Assembly: GCF_000743355.1 (NCBI RefSeq)
Contig: NZ_JQEI01000006.1
Coordinates: 1 to 36,942 of the forward strand
DNA from: Serratia sp. Ag1
Lineage (GTDB): Bacteria; Pseudomonadota; Gammaproteobacteria; Enterobacterales; Enterobacteriaceae
Length of the DNA stretch: 36,942 bases
Direction: 5' to 3'
The notes under the pieces were generated by a model. It was not told the DNA's origin, made no database searches, and worked only from the letters and a program-made list of their open reading frames with translations. Made by a program: the position numbers and the translations under genes. Below, in pieces: positions 1-6,909 of the stretch. How positions within the stretch are numbered: the first letter of the stretch is position 1; each line of letters starts with the position of its first letter.

Positions 1-879
1 ATTAGGCGGTGTTGTTGACATCGCTTCGGGCAGTGTGATCCAGTTCAGCAAATACTTGAACTCGCTATTCAACTTTTCATCATTTTCAAGTTGACGGTCG
101 TATACAACAAGATGCTCCAATGGGTTTGATATGTTACCCAACGACTTGAGCATCAGTGCTTTTTTCCCTTTGGGAAAGTAGCGTGCCTCAATGCGCAAAA
201 AACGTGTAAAGGCTTGCATCCCCACATCAATGCCTGCACGCTGTTTTTCTGCCAGCATGACCTCACCGTCAGGAGTTTCCTTATCATACAACGCAAGGTA
301 GAGCGAGGATTCAGTACTTCCCAGTCGAAGCCCACCAAAATCATCATCGGTTTTATGCTTTTTCCCACATGCTGCGCCTTTCAACCCGAAATGATAATCA
401 GTCAACTTCGCCCCTATGATATCCATCGCGTAATCAATACGCGTCACCCATGCTTGAAAAATCAGTGTATACAGCAGAGACCCCAAGCCGCTTTCCTGCG
501 CCAACCAAGTTAACATCGCGTTCAGTTCCCCTTCTGCAAAATGTTGTGGTGATAGCTCAAAACGTATGTACCCTTTTTGACTCCCTATAGGTTCATGCTC
601 GATGCGGAGCATTTTTACCTTTTCGCCTCTTTTCCAGACCGAGATAACCTTATGGTATTGCTTATGTATGTGGTCATTATATTTATGTTTACAACAATAA
701 GAATCATCTCCTTTCAGTTCTTTTAATTTTTCCGCCAGAATCTTTTTACTTTTACTACTAGCCAGGTCACTCACTAAAGCTAACTTGTCTATTCTTACCT
801 TTATCTTTTGCTTCTTTATGGTATAACCAGCGGATATTGATGTTAGCCCAATATCAGTACGTAAATTTCTATTCTTCAT
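1..879 (-). CDS. Replication initiation protein, Rep_trans-like (partial, runs off window start)
   Basis: An open frame of 293 codons runs from an ATG at 879 to base 1 without a stop, so the C-terminus lies outside the window. The features resemble Rep_trans-type initiators of plasmids, phages and integrative elements: RIDYAMDI at residues 148-154, LRLGSTESSLYLALYDK around 185-200 and FLRIEARYF around 228-235. These are the conserved acidic, serine/tyrosine and R-x-E segments of the family. The N-terminal 90 residues are lysine-rich. Such proteins nick or bind an origin to start replication of the element. The gene faces away from the alpA-like gene. Its upstream region holds a 10-bp inverted repeat. 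Family assignment is by motif recognition only; the active-site tyrosine may lie beyond the window. Confidence 0.7.
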   Translation of the reverse strand, partial: MKNRNLRTDIGLTSISAGYTIKKQKIKVRIDKLALVSDLASSKSKKILAEKLKELKGDDSYCCKHKYNDHIHKQYHKVISVWKRGEKVKMLRIEHEPIGSQKGYIRFELSPQHFAEGELNAMLTWLAQESGLGSLLYTLIFQAWVTRIDYAMDIIGAKLTDYHFGLKGAACGKKHKTDDDFGGLRLGSTESSLYLALYDKETPDGEVMLAEKQRAGIDVGMQAFTRFLRIEARYFPKGKKALMLKSLGNISNPLEHLVVYDRQLENDEKLNSEFKYLLNWITLPEAMSTTPPN

Positions 880-916
880 GTTAGTTATCTCTATAGAGAT
901 ATACTTCATTTATAAA

Positions 917-950
917 CCCTATGCATAGCCTTAAAACTCCATGCATAGGG
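917..950. promoter_or_regulatory. Inverted repeat upstream of the rep gene
   Basis: CCCTATGCAT (917-926) and ATGCATAGGG (941-950) are a perfect 10-bp inverted repeat with a 14-base spacer. The left arm is itself part of the palindrome CTATGCATAG (919-928). It lies 38 bp upstream of the rep start codon, in AT-rich DNA, which suits an operator or initiator-binding site. Function is inferred. Confidence 0.5.
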
Positions 951-1034
951 AGATATAAAGTATATTTTTTATTATCCGTATATAAGGCGCGTATGTAGCA
1001 GGCTTAAAGACAAATACGCTGCAAGCCCCAGAAT

Positions 1035-1238
1035 TTACTCGCGTGTAAACGCTGCTTTCTCAAGTTCAGATATCCACTTATTCAGCTCATCCAGACGCCA
1101 GGCGACCGCTTTACCTCCGGGGGAAAGCACATAAGGTTTTGGAAAAAGACCTTTATGCACCTTGCGATAGATAGTGGCCTTCGACATCGCACACATTTCC
1201 ACGACAGCATCAATCTTGATTAACTGTAAGTTTGCCAT
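1035..1238 (-). CDS. AlpA-family phage/ICE transcriptional regulator
   Basis: A 67-residue protein with the compact MerR/excisionase-type winged helix of the AlpA family: LIKIDAVVEMCAMSKATIYR (helix-turn-helix) followed by KGLFPKPYVL and AWRLDELNKWI. These segments are diagnostic of AlpA, which in cryptic prophage CP4-57 activates the integrase gene and promotes excision. The size equals the family norm. It is encoded between the rep gene and the GTGACNGTCAC palindrome cluster and not far from the integrase, so a role in controlling excision or transfer of the island is likely. A hairpin lies just upstream of its start (1250-1280). Confidence 0.85.
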   Translation of the reverse strand: MANLQLIKIDAVVEMCAMSKATIYRKVHKGLFPKPYVLSPGGKAVAWRLDELNKWISELEKAAFTRE

Positions 1239-1249
1239 TGTTTAATAAC

Positions 1250-1280
1250 CTCATCGCTCTACCGAATTGGTAGCGATGAG
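1250..1280. promoter_or_regulatory. Imperfect hairpin in the alpA-like leader
   Basis: CTCATCGCT-CT-ACC (1250-1263), a GAATT loop, and GGTAGCGATGAG (1269-1280) form a strong stem with a two-base bulge, starting 12 bp upstream of the alpA-like ATG. There is no T run on either side, so an operator or leader structure is more likely than a terminator. Confidence 0.4.
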
Positions 1281-1343
1281 CTATTTACAACATTCATTTT
1301 CGTCCCTTTTTCTGCCTAAAACTGGCCTAAACCATGCAAATCC

Positions 1344-1502
1344 GTGACTGTCATACTGACTTTCCCGAAGATTTAGTGACGGTCATGAAATTCCTCACTA
1401 AAAGATCACGGACTCAACGCACAGTGACGGTCACGCATCATTTAATGTGACCGTCACTTGAGTTTACGATGCAATGTCGATACTCTGCGCTATGACAGTC
1501 AC
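1344..1502. repeat. Cluster of five GTGACNGTCAC palindromes
   Basis: Five 11-bp sites match GTGACNGTCAC: 1344-1354 (GTGACTGTCAT), 1376-1386 (GTGACGGTCAT), 1424-1434 (GTGACGGTCAC, perfect), 1447-1457 (GTGACCGTCAC, perfect) and 1492-1502 (ATGACAGTCAC). Centre spacings are 32, 48, 23 and 45 bp. They lie between divergent genes, the alpA-like regulator and the lysine-rich CDS at 1529. This is an iteron-like or operator-like array: either a replication origin or a multi-site regulatory region of the mobile element. Function is inferred; the repeats are seen directly. Confidence 0.75.
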
Positions 1503-1528
1503 AAAGCGACAGACAAAGGAGAGACAAG

Positions 1529-2074
1529 ATGGCGACAAAAAAGAAACCTCAGAAGGCGACGCAGGCACGAGAAAAATTAGCTGATAAAGAAATGGCTATA
1601 GCGAAAGAAAAAAAGCGAAAGCGCGAAGCTGACAAGGAAAGGCAAGCTGAAACTAGACGCAATCTACAGGAGGCGTTGGGTAAAAACATTCCTCTTCGGC
1701 TTCATTCCAAGCCAGAAAAACGTCTCCAAGAACTGTGTAAACTTCATGGGCGAGATATAAAAGAAAAAACACGTTCATACAGCCAAATGATTTCAGATTT
1801 AATCAATTTTTATTACATTGAATCGATACTGAAATATGAAAATGAAGAGTTAAATAAATTTTACGACACTTATGTCCAGTTATGGGGATATACCATTAGA
1901 GAGAGTCTGAGCAATGAGGAAATAGCCGATTCATTTAATAAAGAAGGTTTCCTTAGATCTTGCAAAGGAAAGAATGGAGGATATTTTTTCAAAAATAATG
2001 GTTGGACAGCGAAAAACGTAGAGACGCACAAAGACCTAGAAAGAATTATTACTGTTATAGAAAGTTTTGAGTAA
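1529..2074 (+). CDS. Lysine-rich protein of unknown function
   Basis: A 181-residue protein with a good ribosome-binding site (AAAGGAGAG at 1516-1524). Residues 1-50 are almost all K, E, R, A and Q and probably form a long charged coiled coil. The rest is a mixed alpha/beta sequence with no motif I recognise; an IRESLSNEEIADSFNKEGF segment looks like a helix-turn-helix-type or recombinase-associated helical region. It begins right after the fifth GTGACNGTCAC site, so it may be regulated by whatever binds there. Its stop is 5 bp from the convergent integrase stop. It is probably an element-borne accessory or DNA-binding protein, but no function can be assigned. Confidence 0.7.
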   Translation: MATKKKPQKATQAREKLADKEMAIAKEKKRKREADKERQAETRRNLQEALGKNIPLRLHSKPEKRLQELCKLHGRDIKEKTRSYSQMISDLINFYYIESILKYENEELNKFYDTYVQLWGYTIRESLSNEEIADSFNKEGFLRSCKGKNGGYFFKNNGWTAKNVETHKDLERIITVIESFE

Positions 2075-2078
2075 TATA

Positions 2079-3014
2079 TCACCAGCACTTCAACGTCCGA
2101 GAAGCCATGATTTTGGCTGTGTCTCCCCGGTGATCGTAACGGGCTGTCGTGGTGATATCACTATGGCCCGCCAGTTGGCGCACAGTGTTGATATCGATGC
2201 CCTGATCCAACAACTGCGTGATGAATGTTCTGCGCAAATCGTGAGGGGTGAACTCAGCCACATTGGCACCAGTTTTTAGCTGTTCCAGTATAGCCGTCAG
2301 TCCTGCGGTGGTTAATGCACCGGCTGCAGCTTGACCGGAGCGACTTACTTTGGTGAACAGCGCTTTCCCCTCGCCTTTAGCGACTAGCCATGCTGACAGC
2401 GCCTTGGCGACAGCGGGAGCCACGTAAATTTCCCGGTATTTTCGCCCCTTACCTTGCCGCACAATCACTTTTCCCTCTTCCTTTATATAGTCATCCATTT
2501 TCAGGGCCACCAGTTCACCCGCCCGTAATCCCGTCCCGCACAGCGTCAACAGAATAGCAGCGTCCCGGCATTGACGAGTTGGTGAGCCGTGACTTTTAGC
2601 CGCTTTCAGGAGAGAACGGATTTCTGTCCGACTCAATGCGCGCCCTTTCCGCACCGGATCCCCTTGCACACGCTTGACCGCCTTGATGCGCGCCAGCGTC
2701 TCCGCGTCCATTTGCTGCAAGTTGAAAGCCGTTTGCGCGATCGAGCGTAATGCCGACAAGGCCATATTGACCGACGAAACTGCATAACCTTCATCTAACA
2801 GCCTGGCACGCACACGCATCACATCGGCATAGCAAAGCGTTTCCCAAGGATAGGTACTGGCTTCATCCTGCTTGCCCAATATCGCAGCACTGCGCTTCAA
2901 CAGACTGATGATACCTTTTCGTCCTGCCACAGACAGGCTCTGGATATAGGCATCATAAGCGCAGGTTTTCGCTGCGGGCCGGGGAAGTGGAATGAGCGCT
3001 GGCGCGTTGGACAT
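2079..3014 (-). CDS. Tyrosine recombinase / site-specific integrase
   Basis: A lambda-type integrase of 311 residues from the ATG at 3014, preferred because family homology begins there (an upstream in-frame extension to 3179 overlaps the DUF2787 gene). It has an N-terminal SAM-like core-binding domain (about residues 15-110) and a catalytic domain. GTGLRAGELVALK carries the first catalytic Arg, a Lys lies in the GKGRKYREI hairpin, HDLRRTF gives the H-x-x-R box and GHSDITTTARYDH holds the last His and the nucleophilic Tyr. All expected residues are present, so the enzyme looks intact. It would integrate and excise the island. It sits in the interior, not beside an evident att site or tRNA, and transcribes towards the lysine-rich gene. 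Confidence 0.9.
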   Translation of the reverse strand: MSNAPALIPLPRPAAKTCAYDAYIQSLSVAGRKGIISLLKRSAAILGKQDEASTYPWETLCYADVMRVRARLLDEGYAVSSVNMALSALRSIAQTAFNLQQMDAETLARIKAVKRVQGDPVRKGRALSRTEIRSLLKAAKSHGSPTRQCRDAAILLTLCGTGLRAGELVALKMDDYIKEEGKVIVRQGKGRKYREIYVAPAVAKALSAWLVAKGEGKALFTKVSRSGQAAAGALTTAGLTAILEQLKTGANVAEFTPHDLRRTFITQLLDQGIDINTVRQLAGHSDITTTARYDHRGDTAKIMASRTLKCW

Positions 3015-3109
3015 GGCATTCTCAATGTTGGACAGGGTTAATGATGTAATGGGATAACCCCAGCAGCCTCCTTTGCGCCGCCATGGGTTACCCGTTGCTA
3101 TCGTGGTGG

Positions 3110-3541
3110 TCAAATTTCCCAGGACACGGTGGTGGTGTAGGCATCCATGCGCCAGTAGCACACAAAGTTGTGCTGCCACAGCGAGTACAACTCCCTTCCC
3201 TCCGCATGGGTCAGGTCACCCACTCGACTCTCGAACACGTAACGCTGCGTCCAGCTAAAATCCAGTATCTTCTCCAATTCTGGGTAAACCGTGCCGACAA
3301 AGCCAAAATCCGTTACATAGTCGAAGCGCCAACCTTCGTTATGTCGTATCAGCCGTATTTCTACCGGGTGATAACCCCCGCGTTCGCTGCTGTATTGCGG
3401 GTCACGGAAATTGAGCGTTACCGCACGGGTTGAAGGGGGCATATCTGGGGCAGCGGATAATACGTTGAACAGCAGTTGCGTGAATGCATCGCTGACCGGA
3501 AGAATAAAGCCCGCTTGGTCGATAGTGTGATTTTGGTGCAT
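3110..3541 (-). CDS. DUF2787 family protein
   Basis: A 143-residue protein that resembles the DUF2787 family found in integrative elements of gamma-proteobacteria: TLNFRDPQYSSERGGYHPVE, WRFDYVTDFGFVG, and a C-terminal YSLWQHNFVCYWRMDAYTT. The function of the family is unknown. It has an AAGGAG site 6 bp before the ATG. It is in line with the RadC-like and peptidase-like genes and the integrase, all on the minus strand, as is common for this accessory module. Its C-terminus approaches the integrase start with about 95 bp between. Confidence 0.75.
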   Translation of the reverse strand: MHQNHTIDQAGFILPVSDAFTQLLFNVLSAAPDMPPSTRAVTLNFRDPQYSSERGGYHPVEIRLIRHNEGWRFDYVTDFGFVGTVYPELEKILDFSWTQRYVFESRVGDLTHAEGRELYSLWQHNFVCYWRMDAYTTTVSWEI

Positions 3542-3613
3542 ACGTACTCCTTTTTCAGTGAAAGAAATCGCTGTGGGTATGAATAATGTGTATTAAACCA
3601 AGTAACTAATTAC

Positions 3614-4102
3614 TCAGAGCAAGCCACGCTCGGCCAGAGAGGTGGTCTGGTTACCGGCCACAATCACGTGGTCAAGTACGCGAACATCGATAAGGTCTAA
3701 GGCGGCTTTGAGGCGTTGCGTGATATGGCAGTCTGCCGTGCTGGGTTCGGTGTCCCCGCTGGGATGGTTATGCACCAGGATGAGGGCGGCAGCGTTGTAG
3801 CGGAGACTCAGCTTCACCACTTCTCGGGGATAGACGCTGACTTCTCGCAATGAACCCCGGAAAAGTTGTTCGTAACCTAACAGGCGGTGTTGGTTATCCA
3901 GCAGCAATATGCTGAAAACTTCATGCTCCAGCAGCGCCAACTTGAAAACAACATATTGGCGTGTTTCGTGGGAGGTGGAGAATATCTGTCGCTGGCTAAA
4001 GCGTTGCTCAATAATGCGCTCAGCCTGTTGGAGTATCTCATCGGGTGAACCGAGTTTGCTTGTCTGATGATAGGTCTCGGCGTGGGATAATAACGCATTC
4101 AT
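3614..4102 (-). CDS. RadC-like JAMM/MPN domain protein
   Basis: A 162-residue protein of the RadC/YeeS family. It carries the JAMM metal-binding signature HNHPSGDTEPSTAD (His, His and Asp ligands with the conserved Ser-Gly) and the typical N-terminal segment leading to LGYEQLFRGSLREVSVYPRE. It is shorter than chromosomal RadC (about 220 residues) because it lacks the N-terminal helix-hairpin-helix region. This is the usual form in prophages and genomic islands (YeeS, YkfG). Despite the old name, a direct DNA repair role is not established, and metal-dependent hydrolase activity is inferred. It starts 11 bp after the peptidase-like gene ends, suggesting co-transcription. Confidence 0.88.
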   Translation of the reverse strand: MNALLSHAETYHQTSKLGSPDEILQQAERIIEQRFSQRQIFSTSHETRQYVVFKLALLEHEVFSILLLDNQHRLLGYEQLFRGSLREVSVYPREVVKLSLRYNAAALILVHNHPSGDTEPSTADCHITQRLKAALDLIDVRVLDHVIVAGNQTTSLAERGLL

Positions 4103-4113
4103 GATGGGCTCAC

Positions 4114-4653
4114 TTAAAATTCACGTTCAATAAAGTAGAGGGCATCACGATAAAACTGGTAGCGATTCTCATCGGGATAAAGGGCATAGGATTTTATCTT
4201 CTCCCGCTGCACGCCTGAACTGTCCAGATAATACATATAATGTTCATCCATTGATTTGATAACTGACCAGTGATATTGATTGCTGAATAAAATAACGCGG
4301 CTAAAGTCTTTATTACTTTCCAGAAAGGTGTGCATTTCCTGCACCATCCGGGGTGCTTTTATTCGTCGTTGATGAAAGGGTCTTGTGACGTTGACAGGAA
4401 ATATTTTTCGGTAATAGCCCGTCATTAATACTGTCTCAATCACATGCGCCATTCTTATTTCATCAATTCCCTGCGTTAGCCATTCATTCAGGGGCCACTG
4501 TGTGGAATATTGCGTTAACAGCGTCCGTAATAGTGGCTTGCGTTTTATTCGCCCATCAAAAAGATAGGTCATAGCATTCACAATACTGTACGCACCACAC
4601 AGACAATCCAGGTCACCTTGCTGAAATGCACGATGCTCTCTACGTAGTCCCAA
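4114..4653 (-). CDS. Candidate papain-like cysteine peptidase
   Basis: A 179-residue protein that starts at a TTG; a GAGGG ribosome-binding site 7 bp upstream decides the start, and no in-frame ATG fits. Near the N-terminus, QQGDLDCLCGAYSIVNA (residues 11-27) has the Gln (oxyanion) and Cys-Gly-x-x-Ser arrangement of papain/C39-like peptidases. A later YHWSVIK gives a His and YYLDSSG an Asp, so a Cys-His-Asp triad in papain order is present. There is no signal peptide. It sits upstream of the RadC-like gene and probably shares its transcript. The substrate is unknown; processing of a protein of the element, or an effector or anti-host role, is possible. Family-level assignment is an inference from the triad pattern. 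Confidence 0.6.
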   Translation of the reverse strand: MGLRREHRAFQQGDLDCLCGAYSIVNAMTYLFDGRIKRKPLLRTLLTQYSTQWPLNEWLTQGIDEIRMAHVIETVLMTGYYRKIFPVNVTRPFHQRRIKAPRMVQEMHTFLESNKDFSRVILFSNQYHWSVIKSMDEHYMYYLDSSGVQREKIKSYALYPDENRYQFYRDALYFIEREF

Positions 4654-4940
4654 TAATTTACCCTCATGGTATTTTATTATTATTGCTCATCTGTTTCCCT
4701 GAATGCAGGCGAAAGTGATGCGCCCTTCTCTTGTAGCAAGAGAAATAGGGATGAGCAGCGTGATGATTAATTCATTGGCATAATGGAGTGACTGCAAATA
4801 CACGTTATGCCAGTGTAACTATTATATCAAAATATACTTTAAATGCAAATAGTTCTTATTATCAACATTGGATTGTTAGTGTGGCAACAGAGCTATTTAT
4901 GGCGCTTTGATAGCCCTATTGGGAAGGGAGCTATGAAAGT
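4654..4940. other. Gene-free divergent intergenic region
   Basis: No convincing coding frame was seen. The AT-rich stretch 4805-4870 probably contains the promoter for the leftward peptidase-like/RadC/DUF2787 genes. No repeat or RNA gene was recognised. Confidence 0.4.
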
Positions 4941-5174
4941 ATGACCTATGCCTTATTGCATAGGCCACAGTATTTCGACGGGATGTTCAGTGTAAAGCCC
5001 ATACATCGACCGGCATTCGTTTTACACGAGGGAACTTTATTACCCGCAAAGTCCTTGGCGAATGTTTTAACCACATACGCTGAATTGGATAATGCTCTCG
5101 AATGCGGTGAGGGCTGGCCTGAACGTGCTTTTCAGACCAGAGATTACTCTGACAGGGAATCCAGAAGCTGCTGA
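4941..5174 (+). CDS. Small ORF of unknown function
   Basis: A 77-codon frame with a strong purine-rich site (GGGAAGGGAG at 4921-4930) ten bases before its ATG. A competing ATG at 4933 opens only a three-codon frame (MKV) whose TGA overlaps this start, so coupling is possible. The product has no recognisable motif. The segment PAFVLHEGTLLPAKSLANVL looks protein-like, but the C-terminus overlaps the end of the opposite-strand gene by about 30 bp, so it may be a remnant that has lost its natural 3' end. Confidence 0.35.
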   Translation: MTYALLHRPQYFDGMFSVKPIHRPAFVLHEGTLLPAKSLANVLTTYAELDNALECGEGWPERAFQTRDYSDRESRSC

Positions 5175-5617
5175 CGTTGTGCTTCCGACAGCTCCATCAA
5201 GCGGCGAGCCAATGCCACTACGTCAGAGGAAACCTGGTGGGTTAATGCCAAATCATCGGCCACCTGCTCCAGTGCCTGCTTTAACAGTCTGTCACGTGAG
5301 TGCGGTTTCATGGTCTTGAACAGTTGCACCCAGAGATTCAGTTGTTCATCCGACCCATAGGGAGAAACGGGCTGGGCTTTCTGTTGTCGCTCTACCCGCT
5401 CACTCTGCAATGACATTCCCGCTGCGCGGATATGGTACTCAAAGCCCTTGTGCCCAGTTCTCTTTCTCTTGATGTCAGGGTGCAGTGCTGCCAATTTCTC
5501 CAGCCGTAAACGGCAGCCTTTTGCGGTGCTCGGCATTCCCGGCTTACCGACAAACTCCAGTGCTGAGAGCCATTGTTCATCATCCAGGGGATTCTGTTGC
5601 GTCAAACTGTCGTTCAT
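5144..5617 (-). CDS. Mu-type HTH DNA-binding protein (repressor-like)
   Basis: 157 residues from the ATG at 5617 (GGAATAAAG upstream); the longer in-frame extension overlaps the divergent gene and is not used. The N-terminal 70 residues, WLSALEFVGKPGMPSTAKG, then RLRLEKLAAL and KRTGHKGFEYHI, resemble the Mu transposase/Mu repressor DNA-binding winged helix (PGMP-S-T...G-R...KG-EY pattern). The C-terminal half is helical with a leucine-rich end (ALARRLMELSEAQRQQLL) that could mediate oligomerisation. It is divergent from the Ner-like gene at 5739, exactly the Mu c-repressor/ner layout. It lacks any catalytic transposase domain. Confidence 0.65.
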   Translation of the reverse strand: MNDSLTQQNPLDDEQWLSALEFVGKPGMPSTAKGCRLRLEKLAALHPDIKRKRTGHKGFEYHIRAAGMSLQSERVERQQKAQPVSPYGSDEQLNLWVQLFKTMKPHSRDRLLKQALEQVADDLALTHQVSSDVVALARRLMELSEAQRQQLLDSLSE

Positions 5618-5706
5618 AAACTTTATTCCAGATATCAATGCGTTAATAGAAAAGGCAAAATAAACCCATAAAGAGAACTTGATTTGTTCACTTTGTTCGC
5701 ATTTAA

Positions 5707-5722
5707 TATCACTGTACTGATA
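5707..5722. promoter_or_regulatory. Candidate operator in the repressor/Ner intergenic region
   Basis: TATCA-CTGTAC-TGATA is a perfect 5-bp inverted repeat around the palindromic centre GTAC. It lies directly before the AAAGGAG site of the Ner-like gene, where a bound repressor would block expression. Also nearby is a tandem TTGTTC repeat around 5687-5699. The role is inferred. Confidence 0.4.
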
Positions 5723-5738
5723 CAAAGGAGTGAGCACT

Positions 5739-6020
5739 GTGAATAACCACGTAGCATCGCAAAAAAAACGAACCAAGGGAAGTCCCGAGGATTGGCATCG
5801 TGCTGACATTGTGGCGGCCTTGCACAAACGGGGAGTCAGTCTGGCGCAGTTATCCCGTGACCAGGGATTGGCTCCACGTACCCTCAATAATGCATTCAGC
5901 CAGCACTACCCCAAGGCAGAACGCCTGATAGCCGGGGTATTGGGGATGACACCTGAACAGTTGTGGCCGAGCCGCTACCTTAACAAGGCACCGTCAATTC
6001 ATACCCGAAGCAAGGAATAG
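5739..6020 (+). CDS. Ner/Nlp-family helix-turn-helix regulator
   Basis: 93 residues from a GTG at 5739. The AAAGGAG site at 5724-5730 is 8 bp upstream; the alternative GTG at 5730 overlaps that site and is rejected. The core WHRADIVAALHKRGVSLAQL, then SRDQGLAPRTLNNAF and QHYPKAERLIAGVLGMTPEQ, and LWPSRY is characteristic of the Mu Ner / Nlp (SfsB) family, DNA-binding proteins of about 75-95 residues. In Mu, Ner represses early transcription and the divergent repressor promoter. Paired here with a divergent Mu-type HTH protein, it probably forms a two-state switch controlling the downstream small genes. Confidence 0.85.
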   Translation: MNNHVASQKKRTKGSPEDWHRADIVAALHKRGVSLAQLSRDQGLAPRTLNNAFSQHYPKAERLIAGVLGMTPEQLWPSRYLNKAPSIHTRSKE

Positions 6021-6025
6021 CTGTG

Positions 6026-6265
6026 ATGGCGACCACCGTTACCTCGGTTGTGGAAAGTTTTGAATACTTTTTCCATTCCCTGTATCGGCTGGAGCTTGTC
6101 AACACAGTGAGGTTGAATGAACGCAATGAAAAGGAACTACTTTCCTTGGTGCGTTGCTAGCTGTTAGGGTACTTTGCTGATGTAGTGTCCCTCAGCGTCC
6201 AGATAGAGGCTTTCCGTGCTTGGCCCTCACCGGGGAAAGTCGTTAAAAATATCCGTATCAACTGA
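6026..6265 (+). pseudogene. 79-codon ORF interrupted by an in-frame amber stop
   Basis: The frame opens at ATG 6026 (AAGGAA site at 6012-6017), 6 bp after the Ner-like stop. It reads MATTVTSVVESFEYFFHSLY... for 44 residues to a TAG at 6158-6160. It then continues in the same frame with protein-like sequence (LLGYFADVVSLSVQIEAF...) to TGA at 6263-6265. An 80-residue helical protein split by one amber codon is the simplest reading, so a nonsense mutation or suppressed stop. The first 44 codons alone could also be a small protein. No family recognised. Confidence 0.45.
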
Positions 6266-6278
6266 CAAGGAATAGGCA

Positions 6279-6650
6279 ATGAGAAAGTGTGCTATCACAT
6301 TACTGATGGGGTTGTGTTGCCATGCAGCCATCGCGGCGGAAAGAGAGGGGAATACATTTATCTACCAGAAAGCCAATGGCGAAATCCGGTTATCGGCAGT
6401 ACCGGGTAATGGCCAGCAGGCAACATTCTTGATAAATACCAACGTGGGTATGCATGTGTGTGAGGTGCAAGGAATTGCGACCGCCATTGCCGATACGCCG
6501 CAACACACAACCCTTGAATGGCGAAATGAAAACCAATGCCTGATTACCCTAACGTGGGGGCAGAACCGTGTGAAGGTCAATGCCAACGAAGAATGCAACA
6601 GCTATTGTGGTATGAACGCCGGGAACTCACTGTCTGGTATCTATCAATAA
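6279..6650 (+). CDS. Small exported cysteine-containing protein
   Basis: A 123-residue protein with a clear signal peptide (MRKCAITLLMGLCCHAAIAA, cleavage after AIAA). The mature part has five cysteines, among them one in GMHVCEVQG and two in ECNSYCGMN, consistent with periplasmic disulfides. The fold looks beta-rich. An AAGGAAT site precedes the ATG. It heads a run of small plus-strand genes (6279-7983) that encode envelope proteins. Such proteins in integrative elements sometimes act in exclusion or inhibitor roles, but nothing here proves it. No family recognised. Confidence 0.7.
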   Translation: MRKCAITLLMGLCCHAAIAAEREGNTFIYQKANGEIRLSAVPGNGQQATFLINTNVGMHVCEVQGIATAIADTPQHTTLEWRNENQCLITLTWGQNRVKVNANEECNSYCGMNAGNSLSGIYQ

Positions 6651-6717
6651 GCGCATTTTTTAATGCCAGTGTGTAATTCATCACTACACAATCCCTTATT
6701 AATTTTTAAGAGGAACC

Positions 6718-6900
6718 ATGCCATTTGAATTAAATAAAGAAACGCTCGTAGACCCACTTTACACCCCGATACTAAACCTGATTGCACGCGGCGAATTGAA
6801 CAACGATATCAAAGCCGTGCAACATCATTTCAGAATTGGGTATAACCGGGCAAGAAGAATTCTTGAAAACATTAAACTCAATCACTCACTTATTGAATAA
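6718..6900 (+). CDS. Free-standing FtsK gamma-like winged-helix protein
   Basis: A 60-residue protein that matches only the C-terminal gamma domain of FtsK. DPLYTPILNLI corresponds to the DPL(F/Y)xxA start, and AVQHHFRIGYNRARRILENI corresponds to the VQRxFRIGYNRAARIxE recognition helix that reads KOPS sites in E. coli FtsK. No motor, alpha or transmembrane part is encoded nearby. An AAGAGGAACC site precedes the ATG. As a bare DNA-binding domain it could bind KOPS-like sequences and act as a regulator or as a competitor of the host translocase. It lies 10 bp before the next gene and is probably co-transcribed. Confidence 0.8.
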   Translation: MPFELNKETLVDPLYTPILNLIARGELNNDIKAVQHHFRIGYNRARRILENIKLNHSLIE

Positions 6901-6909
6901 GGATATACC

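Noticed and set aside
153-368. 71-residue minus-strand ORF near the left edge
   Set aside because: It is an alternative frame inside the partial rep gene, which has a continuous 293-codon frame with family motifs.
1344-1502. Possible CRISPR-like array
   Set aside because: Repeats are only 11 bp, palindromic and irregularly spaced, with no cas genes; they fit operator or iteron sites.
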